In this document: in pieces, positions 1 to 8,351 of the stretch
Layout: every line of letters begins with the position of its first letter
Position numbering within the stretch: the stretch's first letter is position 1
Source: Pseudomonas sp. MF4836
Lineage (GTDB): Bacteria > Pseudomonadota > Gammaproteobacteria > Pseudomonadales > Pseudomonadaceae
Assembly: GCF_002018875.1 (NCBI RefSeq)
Contig: NZ_MVOL01000020.1
Coordinates: 1 to 64,000 of the forward strand
Direction of reading: 5' to 3'
DNA: 64,000 bases
Translations under genes and position numbers: made by a program
Notes under the pieces: generated by a model
Database searches by the model: none
Told to the model about the DNA's origin: nothing
Seen by the model: only the letters and a program-made list of their open reading frames with translations

Positions 1-517
1 CCTCAAACCCCTCCCCACCCAGGTAATAGGTCAACCCCCGCTTGACCCCCAACTCAAGCTGATACTCCAGACCCAACCCATCAAGAAACCCCACACACAA
101 CTCCCGGCTGCGCTGCAACGCACGCTGCGGATCCGGCCCCAGAATCTCCAGCCCCAACTGGGTGAACTCGCGATAACGACCCGCCTGCGGCCGCTCATAG
201 CGATAACAACGCGCCACATAGAAAAACGCCGCCTCTTCACGCCCCGCCAGCAAGGTACCAGCGGTTTCCTGGAACAGCGCCGTGGCTTCCGGAATCAGGC
301 AGCACGGCCGCCCGGCCTTGTCGTTGAAGGCCCACATCTGGCCGATCACTTCGCTGCCACCGGCTTTCTCGATAAAGGTGTCCTGGCCCCAGAGCGCCGG
401 AACTATGACTTCTTCAGCACCCGCTTCGATGAAGCCAGCTCCGGAAGCGTCCTTCCAGGGTGCGCAGGGCGGCGGCTTGTTGGCCGGTGATCATTCGGGT
501 TCCACGGAGCATCGTCA
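1..517 (-). pseudogene. Histidyl-tRNA synthetase-like paralog, 5' part, frameshifted
   Basis: The product is a class II aminoacyl-tRNA synthetase of the HisRS/HisZ type, and only its N-terminal half lies in the window. The start ATG at 517 begins a peptide with RGTRMITGQQ and stops after 34 codons. From about 435 the next frame continues without a stop to the window edge and carries the family hallmarks: EEVIVPALW, the motif 2 region CYRYERPQAGRYREFTQLG, and VKRGLTYY near position 20. Deleting one C of the CC at 435-436 would join the frames as FRSCFIEAGAEEV, so a single-base insertion is the simplest reading. It could be a pseudogene or a sequencing error. Canonical HisRS has RGLDYY where this has RGLTYY, so it is a divergent paralog. 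A histidine-rich leader and terminator precede it. Confidence 0.75.
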
Positions 518-553
518 TTGGTTTTTCCTCGTTCTGGCTGTTTGCCAGGCAAT

Positions 554-578
554 AAAAAAGGCGCCTTGTGGGCGCCTT
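554..578 (-). terminator. Intrinsic terminator in the leader of the HisRS-like gene
   Basis: On the minus strand a perfect 8-bp stem, AAGGCGCC and GGCGCCTT with a 5-base loop, runs straight into six U residues. It lies between the stop of the histidine-rich leader peptide and the start of the HisRS-like gene at 517. This is where an attenuator terminator would sit. The opposite strand also ends in a T run, so it could work in both directions. Confidence 0.75.
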
Positions 579-594
579 GGTTTTTTCATCGTTG

Positions 595-667
595 GTCAGT
601 GAGTCGTTGCAGCCACTGACGGTTCGATGCGCATAAGCGACCACGGCCCCCGGGAATGAGGTCCGTG
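595..667 (-). promoter_or_regulatory. Putative histidine attenuator: pause hairpin and second hairpin
   Basis: Two hairpins precede the terminator. The first pairs CACGGACC (667-660) with GGGCCGTG (649-642), with one A-G mismatch, and covers the third His codon onward. The second pairs CACTGAC and GTCAGTG (620-614 with 601-595) and spans the end of the leader peptide. Pause hairpin, downstream hairpin and U-rich terminator fit ribosome-mediated attenuation as known for his, trp and phe leaders. No antiterminator pairing was worked out in full. Confidence 0.55.
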
Positions 668-703
668 ATGATGGATGCGGGAATTCGGGTCAGAAAAAAT
701 CAT
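596..703 (-). CDS. Histidine-rich leader peptide (35 aa)
   Basis: A short reading frame starts at ATG 703 behind AAGGATGCGCG, a good ribosome binding site. It encodes MIFSDPNSRIHHHGPH followed by 19 more residues. Residues 11-13 and 16 are His (codons CAT CAT CAC and CAT), and the last residue before the stop is also His. The stop lies just before the terminator hairpin. This matches the organisation of a histidine leader peptide: scarce charged tRNA-His would stall the ribosome and favour read-through into the HisRS-like gene. The cluster of His codons in a short frame with its own ribosome binding site is seen directly. The regulatory role is inferred. Confidence 0.65.
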   Translation of the reverse strand: MIFSDPNSRIHHHGPHSRGPWSLMRIEPSVAATTH

Positions 704-745
704 CGCGCATCCTTGCACGGCGCACGGGGTACTGACAAGCGCTTC

Positions 746-1837
746 TCAACCCCGTTTCAGGCAGCGCTGATAGCGTTCATCGACCCGCTTGGCGAACCAG
801 GCGGTGGTCAGTTTGCGGGTGATTTTCGGGCTCTTGAGCTCGATCCCCGGCAGCAGTTGGCGCGGCACTGGCTTGCCGGCGGCCTGGTCGGCCAGGGCAA
901 ATACGCGCTGGTAGAGCCGGGTCTTTTCAAAGTCCAGGCTGTCGCCCTGCTCCAGCTGATCGCGAATGCTCGGGTTGCGCATGTCCAGCTGTTTACCCAG
1001 GGCGCGCACCGCCAGTTCGGTGGTACCGGGCATGATCGAGTCATAGCGGATCAGGTCGCCGTCCAGGGCCAGAGCAATGCCCGACGCCCGGCTCACGGCA
1101 TTCTGGAAGGCGGCGTTGCGGCTGGCGTACCAGCCGGCGTTGAAGTCGGCAAAGCGGTACAGCGGCTGCGGGTAGTTGGCCGGGTACCCCAGCAGGTGGG
1201 CAATGCCGAAGTACATCCCGCCACGCCGGCTGAAGACCTCCTGGCGAATCGAACCGTCGACCGTATAGGGGTAGTCCCGCGCCTGCTTCTCGGCAAAGGC
1301 GATGCTGACCTGCATCGGCCCGCCGGTGTGCACCGGGTTGAAGGTGCCAAACAGGGTCTTGCCCATGGGCACCATGCCGATGAAGTCGTCGAAGATCGCG
1401 CTCAACTGCTTCTCGGTGCGGGCACTGGCCAGGCGCTCGCTGTAGCTCTTGCCAGTGGGTGAGCGCACTTGCAGCGCGGCACTCACCAACAGCGCCGGCA
1501 CATGCACGGTGGCCGCCCGGCGGTCGATCTCCTGGCGGGCGATCTTGCCCAGCCCCGGCACCGCAGGGTCGACCTGGAAGGTGGACTCCTGCTCGGTGAC
1601 CGCCAGCACCGCACACAGGTTCTGTGTGCTGGGCTCAATGCCCTGGGCGGTGAACGCCACCTGGATATCCCGGGCCCAGCCGGCACGGTCGGCGGTCTGT
1701 GCCGGCAGCAGGCGCTCGACCCGGGCCTGGACCTGGGCGGGAGACAAGGGCACCACCTGGGGCGCGGTGCCCGAGCCGGCGCAACCGGCCAGGACCAGCA
1801 GCGCGCCGAGCAGCGCAAGGGGACGATAAACGTGCAT
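746..1837 (-). CDS. DUF1615 family lipoprotein
   Basis: The start at 1837 is chosen because AGGAG lies just upstream and the protein then begins with a lipoprotein signal ending in the lipobox LAGC, so it should be lipidated and sit in the periplasm or envelope. The mature part (363 aa total) matches the DUF1615 family as I recall it, with the segments CAVLAVTEQES, MVPMGKTLFGTFNPVHTGG and RRGGMYFGIAHLLGYP. The Glu in TEQEST may suggest a lysozyme-like fold, but function is unknown. The gene is monocistronic and is divergent from the hypothetical gene at 2031. Confidence 0.8.
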   Translation of the reverse strand: MHVYRPLALLGALLVLAGCAGSGTAPQVVPLSPAQVQARVERLLPAQTADRAGWARDIQVAFTAQGIEPSTQNLCAVLAVTEQESTFQVDPAVPGLGKIARQEIDRRAATVHVPALLVSAALQVRSPTGKSYSERLASARTEKQLSAIFDDFIGMVPMGKTLFGTFNPVHTGGPMQVSIAFAEKQARDYPYTVDGSIRQEVFSRRGGMYFGIAHLLGYPANYPQPLYRFADFNAGWYASRNAAFQNAVSRASGIALALDGDLIRYDSIMPGTTELAVRALGKQLDMRNPSIRDQLEQGDSLDFEKTRLYQRVFALADQAAGKPVPRQLLPGIELKSPKITRKLTTAWFAKRVDERYQRCLKRG

Positions 1838-2030
1838 AAGGCTCCTAACCAGGCAGTGCCCGAGAAACAGGCAGGCAAGGATATCGACTGCCCGCGCGCC
1901 CAGTGGTTCGCCAGCAGCGCCCGAAGGCGGCGTGCAACCTCGGTCGCCCTGGCCCATTTGCGATTATAGTGGCCCCCGCCCCTGCGACACTCGCCTCGCA
2001 GATTCCTCACTCCCGGCGGACCCCAGCCCC

Positions 2031-2498
2031 ATGTTCACCCGCGAAGATTTCCAGCAACTGGCCCGGTCCTCCCTGGCCAACCCCAGGTTCGTGGCGGGCT
2101 ATCGTGGCCTGCATTACAGCACCTACCCGCAATACGCATTCCAGGTGCCGGACAGCGAGCAGACCCTGCGCATCACCCGCGCGCCCAAGGCCGCCGCCGA
2201 CAATGGCCTGGGCTTCTGGCTGGCCGCCGAGAGCGTGGATTTCACGCCCCAGCGCGAGCGCTATTTTGCGCCCTACCTGGCCGATGCCGCCTTTGAACCG
2301 TTGTCCGAACCGGCCCTGCTCAAGCAGATTGCCGACTGTTGCGCCGAACTGATCCAACCGCCGCCGCTGCCCCTGATCAGCGACCAAACCTTCCAGGGCG
2401 CGTTGCTGATGTATTCGCTGGACACCGACCTGCTGGTGTCGCTGTTTGCCGAATACAGCCAGGAGTACCTGCATTTTTATTGGACCAGCACCGCGTAA
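2031..2498 (+). CDS. Hypothetical protein, 155 aa
   Basis: I do not recognise a family. The protein starts MFTREDFQQLARSSLANPRF, has no signal peptide or membrane segment, and looks like a small soluble, slightly acidic protein. The ATG at 2031 has only a weak GGCGGA upstream. A longer frame exists upstream but overlaps the region upstream of the DUF1615 gene and shows no protein-like composition. It is divergent from the DUF1615 lipoprotein and precedes the LysE gene by 88 bases. Codon use with strong GC at third positions supports it as real. Confidence 0.65.
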   Translation: MFTREDFQQLARSSLANPRFVAGYRGLHYSTYPQYAFQVPDSEQTLRITRAPKAAADNGLGFWLAAESVDFTPQRERYFAPYLADAAFEPLSEPALLKQIADCCAELIQPPPLPLISDQTFQGALLMYSLDTDLLVSLFAEYSQEYLHFYWTSTA

Positions 2499-2586
2499 AA
2501 CCCCGTGGCGGACTATTGTGTGTAGGTCGCGCACTGTGTAGGTTTTGCCCACCCCGCTCGACCTTTCCGACATGGAGTAGTGTGCA

Positions 2587-3201
2587 ATGTTGACCCTGGA
2601 TTTTTTCATCACCTCGCTGATTGTGGTGCTGATCCCCGGCAGTGGCGTGATCCTGACCATCTCCACCGCCCTGGTGGCCGGCAAGCGCGCCAGCCTGTAC
2701 ACCGCCCTGGGCTGTACCGCCGGGATCGTCCCGCATCTGCTGGCCTCGGTGCTCGGCCTCTCGGCCATCCTGCACACCAGCGCCCTGGCCTTTCAGGGCC
2801 TGAAGTTCGCCGGCGTCGCCTACCTGCTGTACCTGGCTTATGCCACCTGGCGTGATCGCTCGGCCTTTGCCGTCGACAGCTCGCTGCCCGCCAGCAGCGC
2901 CGGTGGCCTGATCCTCAAGGCCTGCCTGCTGAATATTCTCAACCCCAAGCTGACGATTTTCTTCCTGGCCTTCCTGCCGCAGTTCATCAGCCACGATGGC
3001 GCCGCACCGGCCATGCAGATGCTGACCTTGAGCGGTGTGTTCATGGCCATGACCTTTGCCGTGTTCGTGCTCTACGGCGTGCTGGCCAACCTGTTCCGCA
3101 CGGCGGTGATCGAGTCGCCCAAGGTGCAGAACTGGCTGCGCCGCAGCTTTGCCGCCAGCTTTGCCGGGCTGGGGCTGAACCTGGCGTTCAGCCAGCGCTG
3201 A
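2587..3201 (+). CDS. LysE family amino-acid exporter
   Basis: This 204-residue inner membrane protein is of the LysE/RhtB type. It has about six hydrophobic segments, the family signature near the N-terminus (VVLIPGSGVILTISTAL), and a central NILNPKLTIFFLAFLPQF motif. Members export amino acids such as lysine, homoserine or threonine, but the substrate cannot be read from sequence. The start follows GGAG at a suitable distance. The next gene begins 58 bases downstream on the same strand, so co-transcription with the monooxygenase is possible but not obvious functionally. Confidence 0.88.
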   Translation: MLTLDFFITSLIVVLIPGSGVILTISTALVAGKRASLYTALGCTAGIVPHLLASVLGLSAILHTSALAFQGLKFAGVAYLLYLAYATWRDRSAFAVDSSLPASSAGGLILKACLLNILNPKLTIFFLAFLPQFISHDGAAPAMQMLTLSGVFMAMTFAVFVLYGVLANLFRTAVIESPKVQNWLRRSFAASFAGLGLNLAFSQR

Positions 3202-3259
3202 AACCCGCGGCCGGGGCCGCACCACCGGCATGCATTGATCCCTGACCGAGGACAAGGCC

Positions 3260-4804
3260 ATGAACCGCAGCGACGTACTGATCATTGGCGCCGGCCCCAC
3301 CGGCCTGGTACTGGCGCTGTGGCTCGCCCGGCAGGGAATCAAGGTGCGGATCCTCGACCAGAGCAGCGGCCCCGGCACCACGTCCCGGGCGCTGGCGGTA
3401 CAGGCCCGGACCCTGGAGCTGTACCGCCAGCTCGACCTGACCCAGACCATCCTCGACCAAGGCCATCAAGTGCCGGCGGTCAATCTCTGGGTCCGTGGCG
3501 AACCCACTGCCCAGCTGCCGCTGGGGGCCATCGGCGCCGACCTGACACCCTACCCCTTCCTGGAAATTTTCCCCCAGGACCTGCACGAACAGCTGCTGAT
3601 CGAGCGCCTGGCAAACCTGGGCGTCAGCGTGGAACGCAACACCCAATTGCTGGCCTTTGACGACCACGGCCACCTGCTCAGCGCCCGCCTGCGCGGTGCC
3701 GATGGCGTCGAGGAAACCTGCCAGGCCTATTACCTGGCCGGCTGCGACGGCGCCCACTCCACGGTGCGCAAGACCCTGGGCACGGGCTTCCCCGGCGGCA
3801 CCTATGAACAAGTGTTCTACGTGGCCGACGTCGAAGCCAGCGGCCCGGCGCTGGATGGCCAGCTGCATATCGACCTCGACGAAGCGGACTTTCTCGCTGT
3901 GTTCCCCCTGGCCGACCCGGGCCACGCCCGGCTGATCGGCACCGTACGCGACGCCCGTGCGCAGCACCCGCAGGCCCTGAAGTTCGAAGACGTCAGCCAG
4001 CGCGCCCTGCACCACCTCAAGGTCGAGGTGGCGCAGGTCAACTGGTTTTCCGCTTATCGGGTGCACCACCGGGTGGCCGAACAATTTCGTCGCGGCCGGG
4101 TGTTTCTGCTCGGCGACGCGGCCCATGTGCACAGCCCGGCCGGGGGCCAGGGCATGAACACCGGGATCGGAGACGCCATCAACCTGGCCTGGAAACTCGC
4201 CGCGGTGTTGACCGGCAAGGCCACGCAAAGCCTGCTGGACACCTATGAAATCGAACGCATCGAGTTTGCCCGGCGCCTGGTGGCGACCACCGACCGGGTG
4301 TTCAGCTTCGCCACCGCCGACGGGCCGATTGCCAACCTGCTGCGCACGCGCCTGGCGCCGCTGCTGATCCCCCGGGTCGCGGCGCTGGAGTCGGCCCGCG
4401 CGCTGCTGTTTCGCACCGTGTCGCAGATCACCCTCAACTACCGGGGCATGCCCCTGAGCGTCGGCAGCAGCGGCCATGTGCATGGCGGTGATCGCCTGCC
4501 CTGGGCCCATGACGCCGACAGCGACAACTTCGCCAGCCTGGCGCTGATTGGCTGGCAAGTGCATGTGTATGGCGACACCAGCGATGAGTTGCAGGCCTGG
4601 TGCAGGGCCCATCAACTGCCCTTGCAGCAGTTTCCCTGGCACCCGGCCCACGCCACGGCGGGCCTGGCGCGCAACGGCTTTTACCTGTTGCGCCCGGACA
4701 CCTACGTGGCGCTGGCCGAACGTTCGGCGGACCCCAAGGTGCTGGAGCGTTACTTTGCCGAACGCGACCTCACGCCCTGGAACAACGGCGTACCCAAGCC
4801 CTAG
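3260..4804 (+). CDS. FAD-dependent aromatic-ring monooxygenase (PheA/TfdB type)
   Basis: This 514-residue flavoprotein belongs to the class A single-component hydroxylases. The N-terminal dinucleotide-binding motif is IIGAGPTGLVLALWLARQG (about residues 8-26). The DG motif is GCDGAHSTVRKTLG near residue 160, and the second FAD motif LLGDAAHVHSPAGGQGMNTG lies near residue 285. A thioredoxin-like C-terminal domain typical of phenol hydroxylases follows. Such enzymes use NAD(P)H and O2 to hydroxylate phenols or related rings. It is not the kynurenine 3-monooxygenase type, which is shorter and ends in membrane-anchoring segments. The stop codon overlaps that of the convergent TonB receptor gene. 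Confidence 0.85.
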   Translation: MNRSDVLIIGAGPTGLVLALWLARQGIKVRILDQSSGPGTTSRALAVQARTLELYRQLDLTQTILDQGHQVPAVNLWVRGEPTAQLPLGAIGADLTPYPFLEIFPQDLHEQLLIERLANLGVSVERNTQLLAFDDHGHLLSARLRGADGVEETCQAYYLAGCDGAHSTVRKTLGTGFPGGTYEQVFYVADVEASGPALDGQLHIDLDEADFLAVFPLADPGHARLIGTVRDARAQHPQALKFEDVSQRALHHLKVEVAQVNWFSAYRVHHRVAEQFRRGRVFLLGDAAHVHSPAGGQGMNTGIGDAINLAWKLAAVLTGKATQSLLDTYEIERIEFARRLVATTDRVFSFATADGPIANLLRTRLAPLLIPRVAALESARALLFRTVSQITLNYRGMPLSVGSSGHVHGGDRLPWAHDADSDNFASLALIGWQVHVYGDTSDELQAWCRAHQLPLQQFPWHPAHATAGLARNGFYLLRPDTYVALAERSADPKVLERYFAERDLTPWNNGVPKP

Positions 4805-7287
4805 AAGCTGGCCTTGACCGACAACATGAAGTTGCGCGGATCGCCGTAGAAGTTGCCGAAGCCTTCGGTGCCGACGGTCCGGTAGTAGCGCTTGTCGAAC
4901 AGGTTGTTGCCGTTCAGGGCCAGGGACCAGGTGTCATCGATGCGGTAACCGATGCGCCCGTTCCAGATCGCATAACCGGCCTGGGTGATATGCCTGCTGC
5001 TGGTCGGCGAGGTGCGGTAGTTGTCGCTTTGCGCATTGACCCCGGCGCCAATGGAGAACTTGTCCAGCGCCCCGTCCAGGGCATAGTCGCCCCACACCCG
5101 CAGCAGGTGGCGCGGCACATAGGAGTTGCCCGCCGAACCGTTCTTGCTGGTATCGGCGTCTTCCAGGGTCTTGGTCTGGGTGTAGGTGTAGCCGGCCAGC
5201 AGTTGCAGGCGCTCGATCACTTCACCGCTGACTTCAGCCTCAAAGCCCTGGGCCCGGACCTTGCCCGAGTTCATCGAGCAGCTGCTGTCCGGGCACGCCG
5301 GGTCGTCCTGCACCGCATCTTCCTGCAGGGTGCGGAACAGGTTGAACGCGCTGTTCAGGCGCCCGTCGAACCACTCGCCCTTAATCCCCAGTTCGTAGTT
5401 CTTGCCGATCAGCGGCTTGAGCGATGAACCGTCGAAGCTGCGGTAGCTGCCCTGAGGCGTGAAGATATCCGAGTAGCTGGCGTAGGCGGTCAGGTTGTCG
5501 TTGAGGTCATACAGCACCGCAGCAAAGGGCGTGACCTGGCCGGTTTCCTTGGACTTGGCGTTGATCGGCGTGCGCGTGTCCATCCAGTAACTGAGGGAGT
5601 CATTCTCCGAGCTGTACCAGCTGACGCGACTGCCGACCACCAGGGTCAGGGGGTCGGCCAGCTTCAGGCGCAAGGTCGAATAAGCGCCGTATTGCTGGAT
5701 ATGGATATCCACCGGGCCGCCCCGCGTGGAGTGGGTGTCGTAGTAGCTGTCGTCGGGCTCGGGGATGTGTTTATCCGGGTTGAACACATTCTGGCGCTGG
5801 GGCAATGCCGCCACCGCGTAGAAATCGTCCTTGCGCGAACGACTGGCATTGGTCCCGACAATCAGTTCGTGCTCCTGGCCAAAGGCCTGGAATTTGCCAT
5901 CGACGTAGGCATCGAAGCCGTAGTCGACCTGATCGTAGTCATAGATGCTGCCCAGCATCAGGGTGTTGCTGCTGGTGCTGCCCACCGGCACCGCGCCACT
6001 CGGGAAGGCGTACGCGATGTCCTGGGTGTTCTTGCTGTAGACCCCGGCCACCTTGAGCGCCCAGTTGTCATCGAACTGGTGCTTGAGATCGCCGAAGTAG
6101 GTGATTTTCTTGCTGCGCGAGTTGTTCCAGGCGGTGTTGAGGCAGGTGGAACGGCTGAGCTTCAGGTCGCTGCCGTCGCTGTAGCGTGGCAGGCCGCCCC
6201 AGCATGGGGTGGAATCCACATCTTCATACGCCAGGCCCAGGCCCAGGGTGGTGTCGGGGCTGAGGTCGAAGTCCAGGGCGCCGTAGTACACCTGATCGCG
6301 GCGCTCGGCATTGTCGTAGAAATACTGCCGGCTCTGCTGGGCCACCACGGCCCGGCCACGAATGGTGCCGGATTCATTCAACGGGCCACCCGTATCGACC
6401 TGGCCCCGGTAGTTGTCCCAGGAGCCGGCCGACATCGTCAGCTCGGTGTGGGGGGTGGCCTGGCCGCGCTTGCGCACAAAGTTCACCGAACCTGCGGTGC
6501 CGCCCGCGCCCTTGAGCATCCCGGCGGCGCCGCGCAACACTTCGACCCGGTCATAAAAAGCCATGTCGCTGTTGAAGCTGTCGGCCTGCACGTAGCTGCT
6601 GCCCATGTCCAGCGGCACGCCGTCGAACTGGTACTGGCCGGTCATGCGAAAGCCCCGGGAGTAGAAGTATCTGCCGCCCATGGGTGAGTCGTAGAGAGTG
6701 ATGCCGGGGGTCTTTTCCATCACCTGATCGATGGTGTCGAGGTGCTGGTCATCCATCATCTTGCGCGTGATGACCGTCACCGACTGCGGGGTTTCCTTCA
6801 GCGAATGGGCACCCTTGCTGATGGTCACCGCACCGGTGGTGTAGGAGCCCGAGCCTTCGGTGGTGGCGTTCAGGGCCTGGGCCTGGACGCTGGTCACCCC
6901 CAACTCGAGGGCCGAGCCGGCATTGGGCGCGGCGCGCAGCACGTAGCTGCCGTTGCTCTGCGGTTCGGCCTGCAGGCCGCTGCCGGAGAGGATCCGGGCA
7001 AAGCCTTCGTCGACCCCGTAATCACCCTTGAGCCCCGCCGAACGCCGCCCTTCGGTCTGCTGCGCATCGAAGGAAATCGCCGCCCCGGCGGCACTGGCAA
7101 AACGGCTCAGGACCTCGGTCAGGTTGCCCGCGGCGATATCGAAACTGCGCACCGCGCCCTGCTGGACGGGGCTTTCGGCCATGGCCAGCGGCAGCGTGAG
7201 CGCCGAGTACAACGCAACCATTCCCCACAACCCTGCCTTCACCGCAATCGACAGCCCCGCCGGCTTCGGCTTGTGAACTTCAGACAT
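4801..7287 (-). CDS. TonB-dependent siderophore receptor with STN signalling domain
   Basis: This 828-residue outer membrane receptor has a signal peptide ending near AMAESP, then an STN domain (SFDIAAGNLTEVLSRFASAAG, about residues 48-130). A plug follows (ETPQSVTVITRKMMDD, IDQVMEKTPGITL), then a 22-strand-type barrel ending in the Phe-terminal signature FMLSVKASF. The STN domain marks it as a transducer receptor that signals through FecR to the FecI sigma factor encoded just upstream. The start at 7287 has GGGAAGGGAAAGC in front. The ferric siderophore cannot be told from sequence; receptors of this size often take ferrichrome, ferrioxamine or foreign pyoverdines. Confidence 0.93.
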   Translation of the reverse strand: MSEVHKPKPAGLSIAVKAGLWGMVALYSALTLPLAMAESPVQQGAVRSFDIAAGNLTEVLSRFASAAGAAISFDAQQTEGRRSAGLKGDYGVDEGFARILSGSGLQAEPQSNGSYVLRAAPNAGSALELGVTSVQAQALNATTEGSGSYTTGAVTISKGAHSLKETPQSVTVITRKMMDDQHLDTIDQVMEKTPGITLYDSPMGGRYFYSRGFRMTGQYQFDGVPLDMGSSYVQADSFNSDMAFYDRVEVLRGAAGMLKGAGGTAGSVNFVRKRGQATPHTELTMSAGSWDNYRGQVDTGGPLNESGTIRGRAVVAQQSRQYFYDNAERRDQVYYGALDFDLSPDTTLGLGLAYEDVDSTPCWGGLPRYSDGSDLKLSRSTCLNTAWNNSRSKKITYFGDLKHQFDDNWALKVAGVYSKNTQDIAYAFPSGAVPVGSTSSNTLMLGSIYDYDQVDYGFDAYVDGKFQAFGQEHELIVGTNASRSRKDDFYAVAALPQRQNVFNPDKHIPEPDDSYYDTHSTRGGPVDIHIQQYGAYSTLRLKLADPLTLVVGSRVSWYSSENDSLSYWMDTRTPINAKSKETGQVTPFAAVLYDLNDNLTAYASYSDIFTPQGSYRSFDGSSLKPLIGKNYELGIKGEWFDGRLNSAFNLFRTLQEDAVQDDPACPDSSCSMNSGKVRAQGFEAEVSGEVIERLQLLAGYTYTQTKTLEDADTSKNGSAGNSYVPRHLLRVWGDYALDGALDKFSIGAGVNAQSDNYRTSPTSSRHITQAGYAIWNGRIGYRIDDTWSLALNGNNLFDKRYYRTVGTEGFGNFYGDPRNFMLSVKASF

Positions 7288-7360
7288 GCTTTCCCTTCCC
7301 CAATGACAAAAATGAATCCACTGGGGGATAAGCCGAACCAGGGGCAAAAAAACTGCAAAG

Positions 7361-7379
7361 GCTAATGAGAATTTTTCAA
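7361..7379 (-). promoter_or_regulatory. Weak Fur-like site before the TonB receptor
   Basis: The sequence GCTAATGAGAATTTTTCAA matches the Fur consensus GATAATGATAATCATTATC at about 12 of 19 positions, mostly in the left half. It lies in the 101-base gap between the FecR-like gene and the receptor. Half-conserved AT-rich matches arise by chance, so this is a weak call. Confidence 0.25.
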
Positions 7380-7388
7380 AAAAACTGC

Positions 7389-8351
7389 TCAGGCCCCGGA
7401 AACCGTGACCCAGTAAGGCGTGTAGCGATTGATCGTGAGGGAGAAACCGCTCTGCAACGCCGCCAGCGCCAGGTCGGTGTTATCGATGGGAAAGGCCCCG
7501 GAGATTTTCAGGTCGGCGATGCGCGAATCGCAGCGCACGACACCGCGCCGGTAACGCGACAGGTCGGCCAGCAACTCGCCCAACGGCCGATTGATGGCAA
7601 TGATGCTGCCCTGGCGCCAGGCGCCCAGGGTGACGTCATTGAGCGCCACCGTGCCCAGGCCCTGAGCGTTCAACTGCAGGTGCCGGCCGGCGTCCAGGCG
7701 CAGGGGCGCACCGGCACCGCTCGGGCTGACCTGCAGTGCCTGGTCCATGGCTGCCACCTGGTCCCCCTCGGCCGACGAGCGCACCAGGAACCGCGCGCCC
7801 GAGGCCAGAACCTGGCCGTAGCGGGTGTCGACCCGCAACGGTCGCTGCAAGGGATCGACCACGCTGTTGACCAGGATCTCGCCCCAGAGCAATTCCAGCA
7901 CCCGCTGCTGGCCATCGAAACGCACATTGACCGACGTGTCGGTGTTGAGCAGCAGCGAACTGCCGTCCGCCAGGCGCACTTCGCGGCGTTCGCCGACCTC
8001 GGTGCGGTAGTCGGCCAGCAGGTTCTGCGCGGTTTCGCTGCGCCAGCCGAGGGCGCCCAGGGAACCGGCCGCAGCCACCAGCACCAGCCCGCGCAGGACC
8101 TCGCGCCGCGAATGGCTGGCACCGCGCAGGGTCGGCGCGGCCAGGCGCCCCGGCACAGCGGCCATCTGCTCGCCGACCTGCTGCATGCGCGTCCACGCCT
8201 CGCGGTGCAGCAGGTCGGCAGCCAGCCACTGGTGCCAGGCCTGTTGTTCCTGTTCGGTCTGGCTGCCGGACCTGAGCCGCGCGTACCAGCGCGCAGCGGC
8301 GCTGATGGCTTGCAGTTCGGCAGCTGATAGTTGCGGGCCGGACAGGCTCAT
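7389..8351 (-). CDS. FecR-type anti-sigma factor/sigma regulator
   Basis: This 320-residue inner membrane regulator has an N-terminal DUF4880-like segment with the typical AAARWYARLRSG and WHQWLAADLLHREAWTRM. A hydrophobic stretch at about residues 105-125 (LRGLVLVAAAGSLGALGW) follows, then a periplasmic FecR domain (YRTEVGERREVRLADGSSLLLNTDT). It would pass the signal from the receptor STN domain to the sigma factor. Its ATG overlaps the sigma-factor stop as ATGA, which implies translational coupling. Confidence 0.92.
   Translation of the reverse strand: MSLSGPQLSAAELQAISAAARWYARLRSGSQTEQEQQAWHQWLAADLLHREAWTRMQQVGEQMAAVPGRLAAPTLRGASHSRREVLRGLVLVAAAGSLGALGWRSETAQNLLADYRTEVGERREVRLADGSSLLLNTDTSVNVRFDGQQRVLELLWGEILVNSVVDPLQRPLRVDTRYGQVLASGARFLVRSSAEGDQVAAMDQALQVSPSGAGAPLRLDAGRHLQLNAQGLGTVALNDVTLGAWRQGSIIAINRPLGELLADLSRYRRGVVRCDSRIADLKISGAFPIDNTDLALAALQSGFSLTINRYTPYWVTVSGA

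Noticed and set aside
3260..4804. Kynurenine 3-monooxygenase for the nearby kynurenine pathway
   Set aside because: Length and motifs fit the phenol hydroxylase type with a thioredoxin-like C-terminal domain, it lacks the KMO C-terminal membrane helices, and it is 16 kb away.
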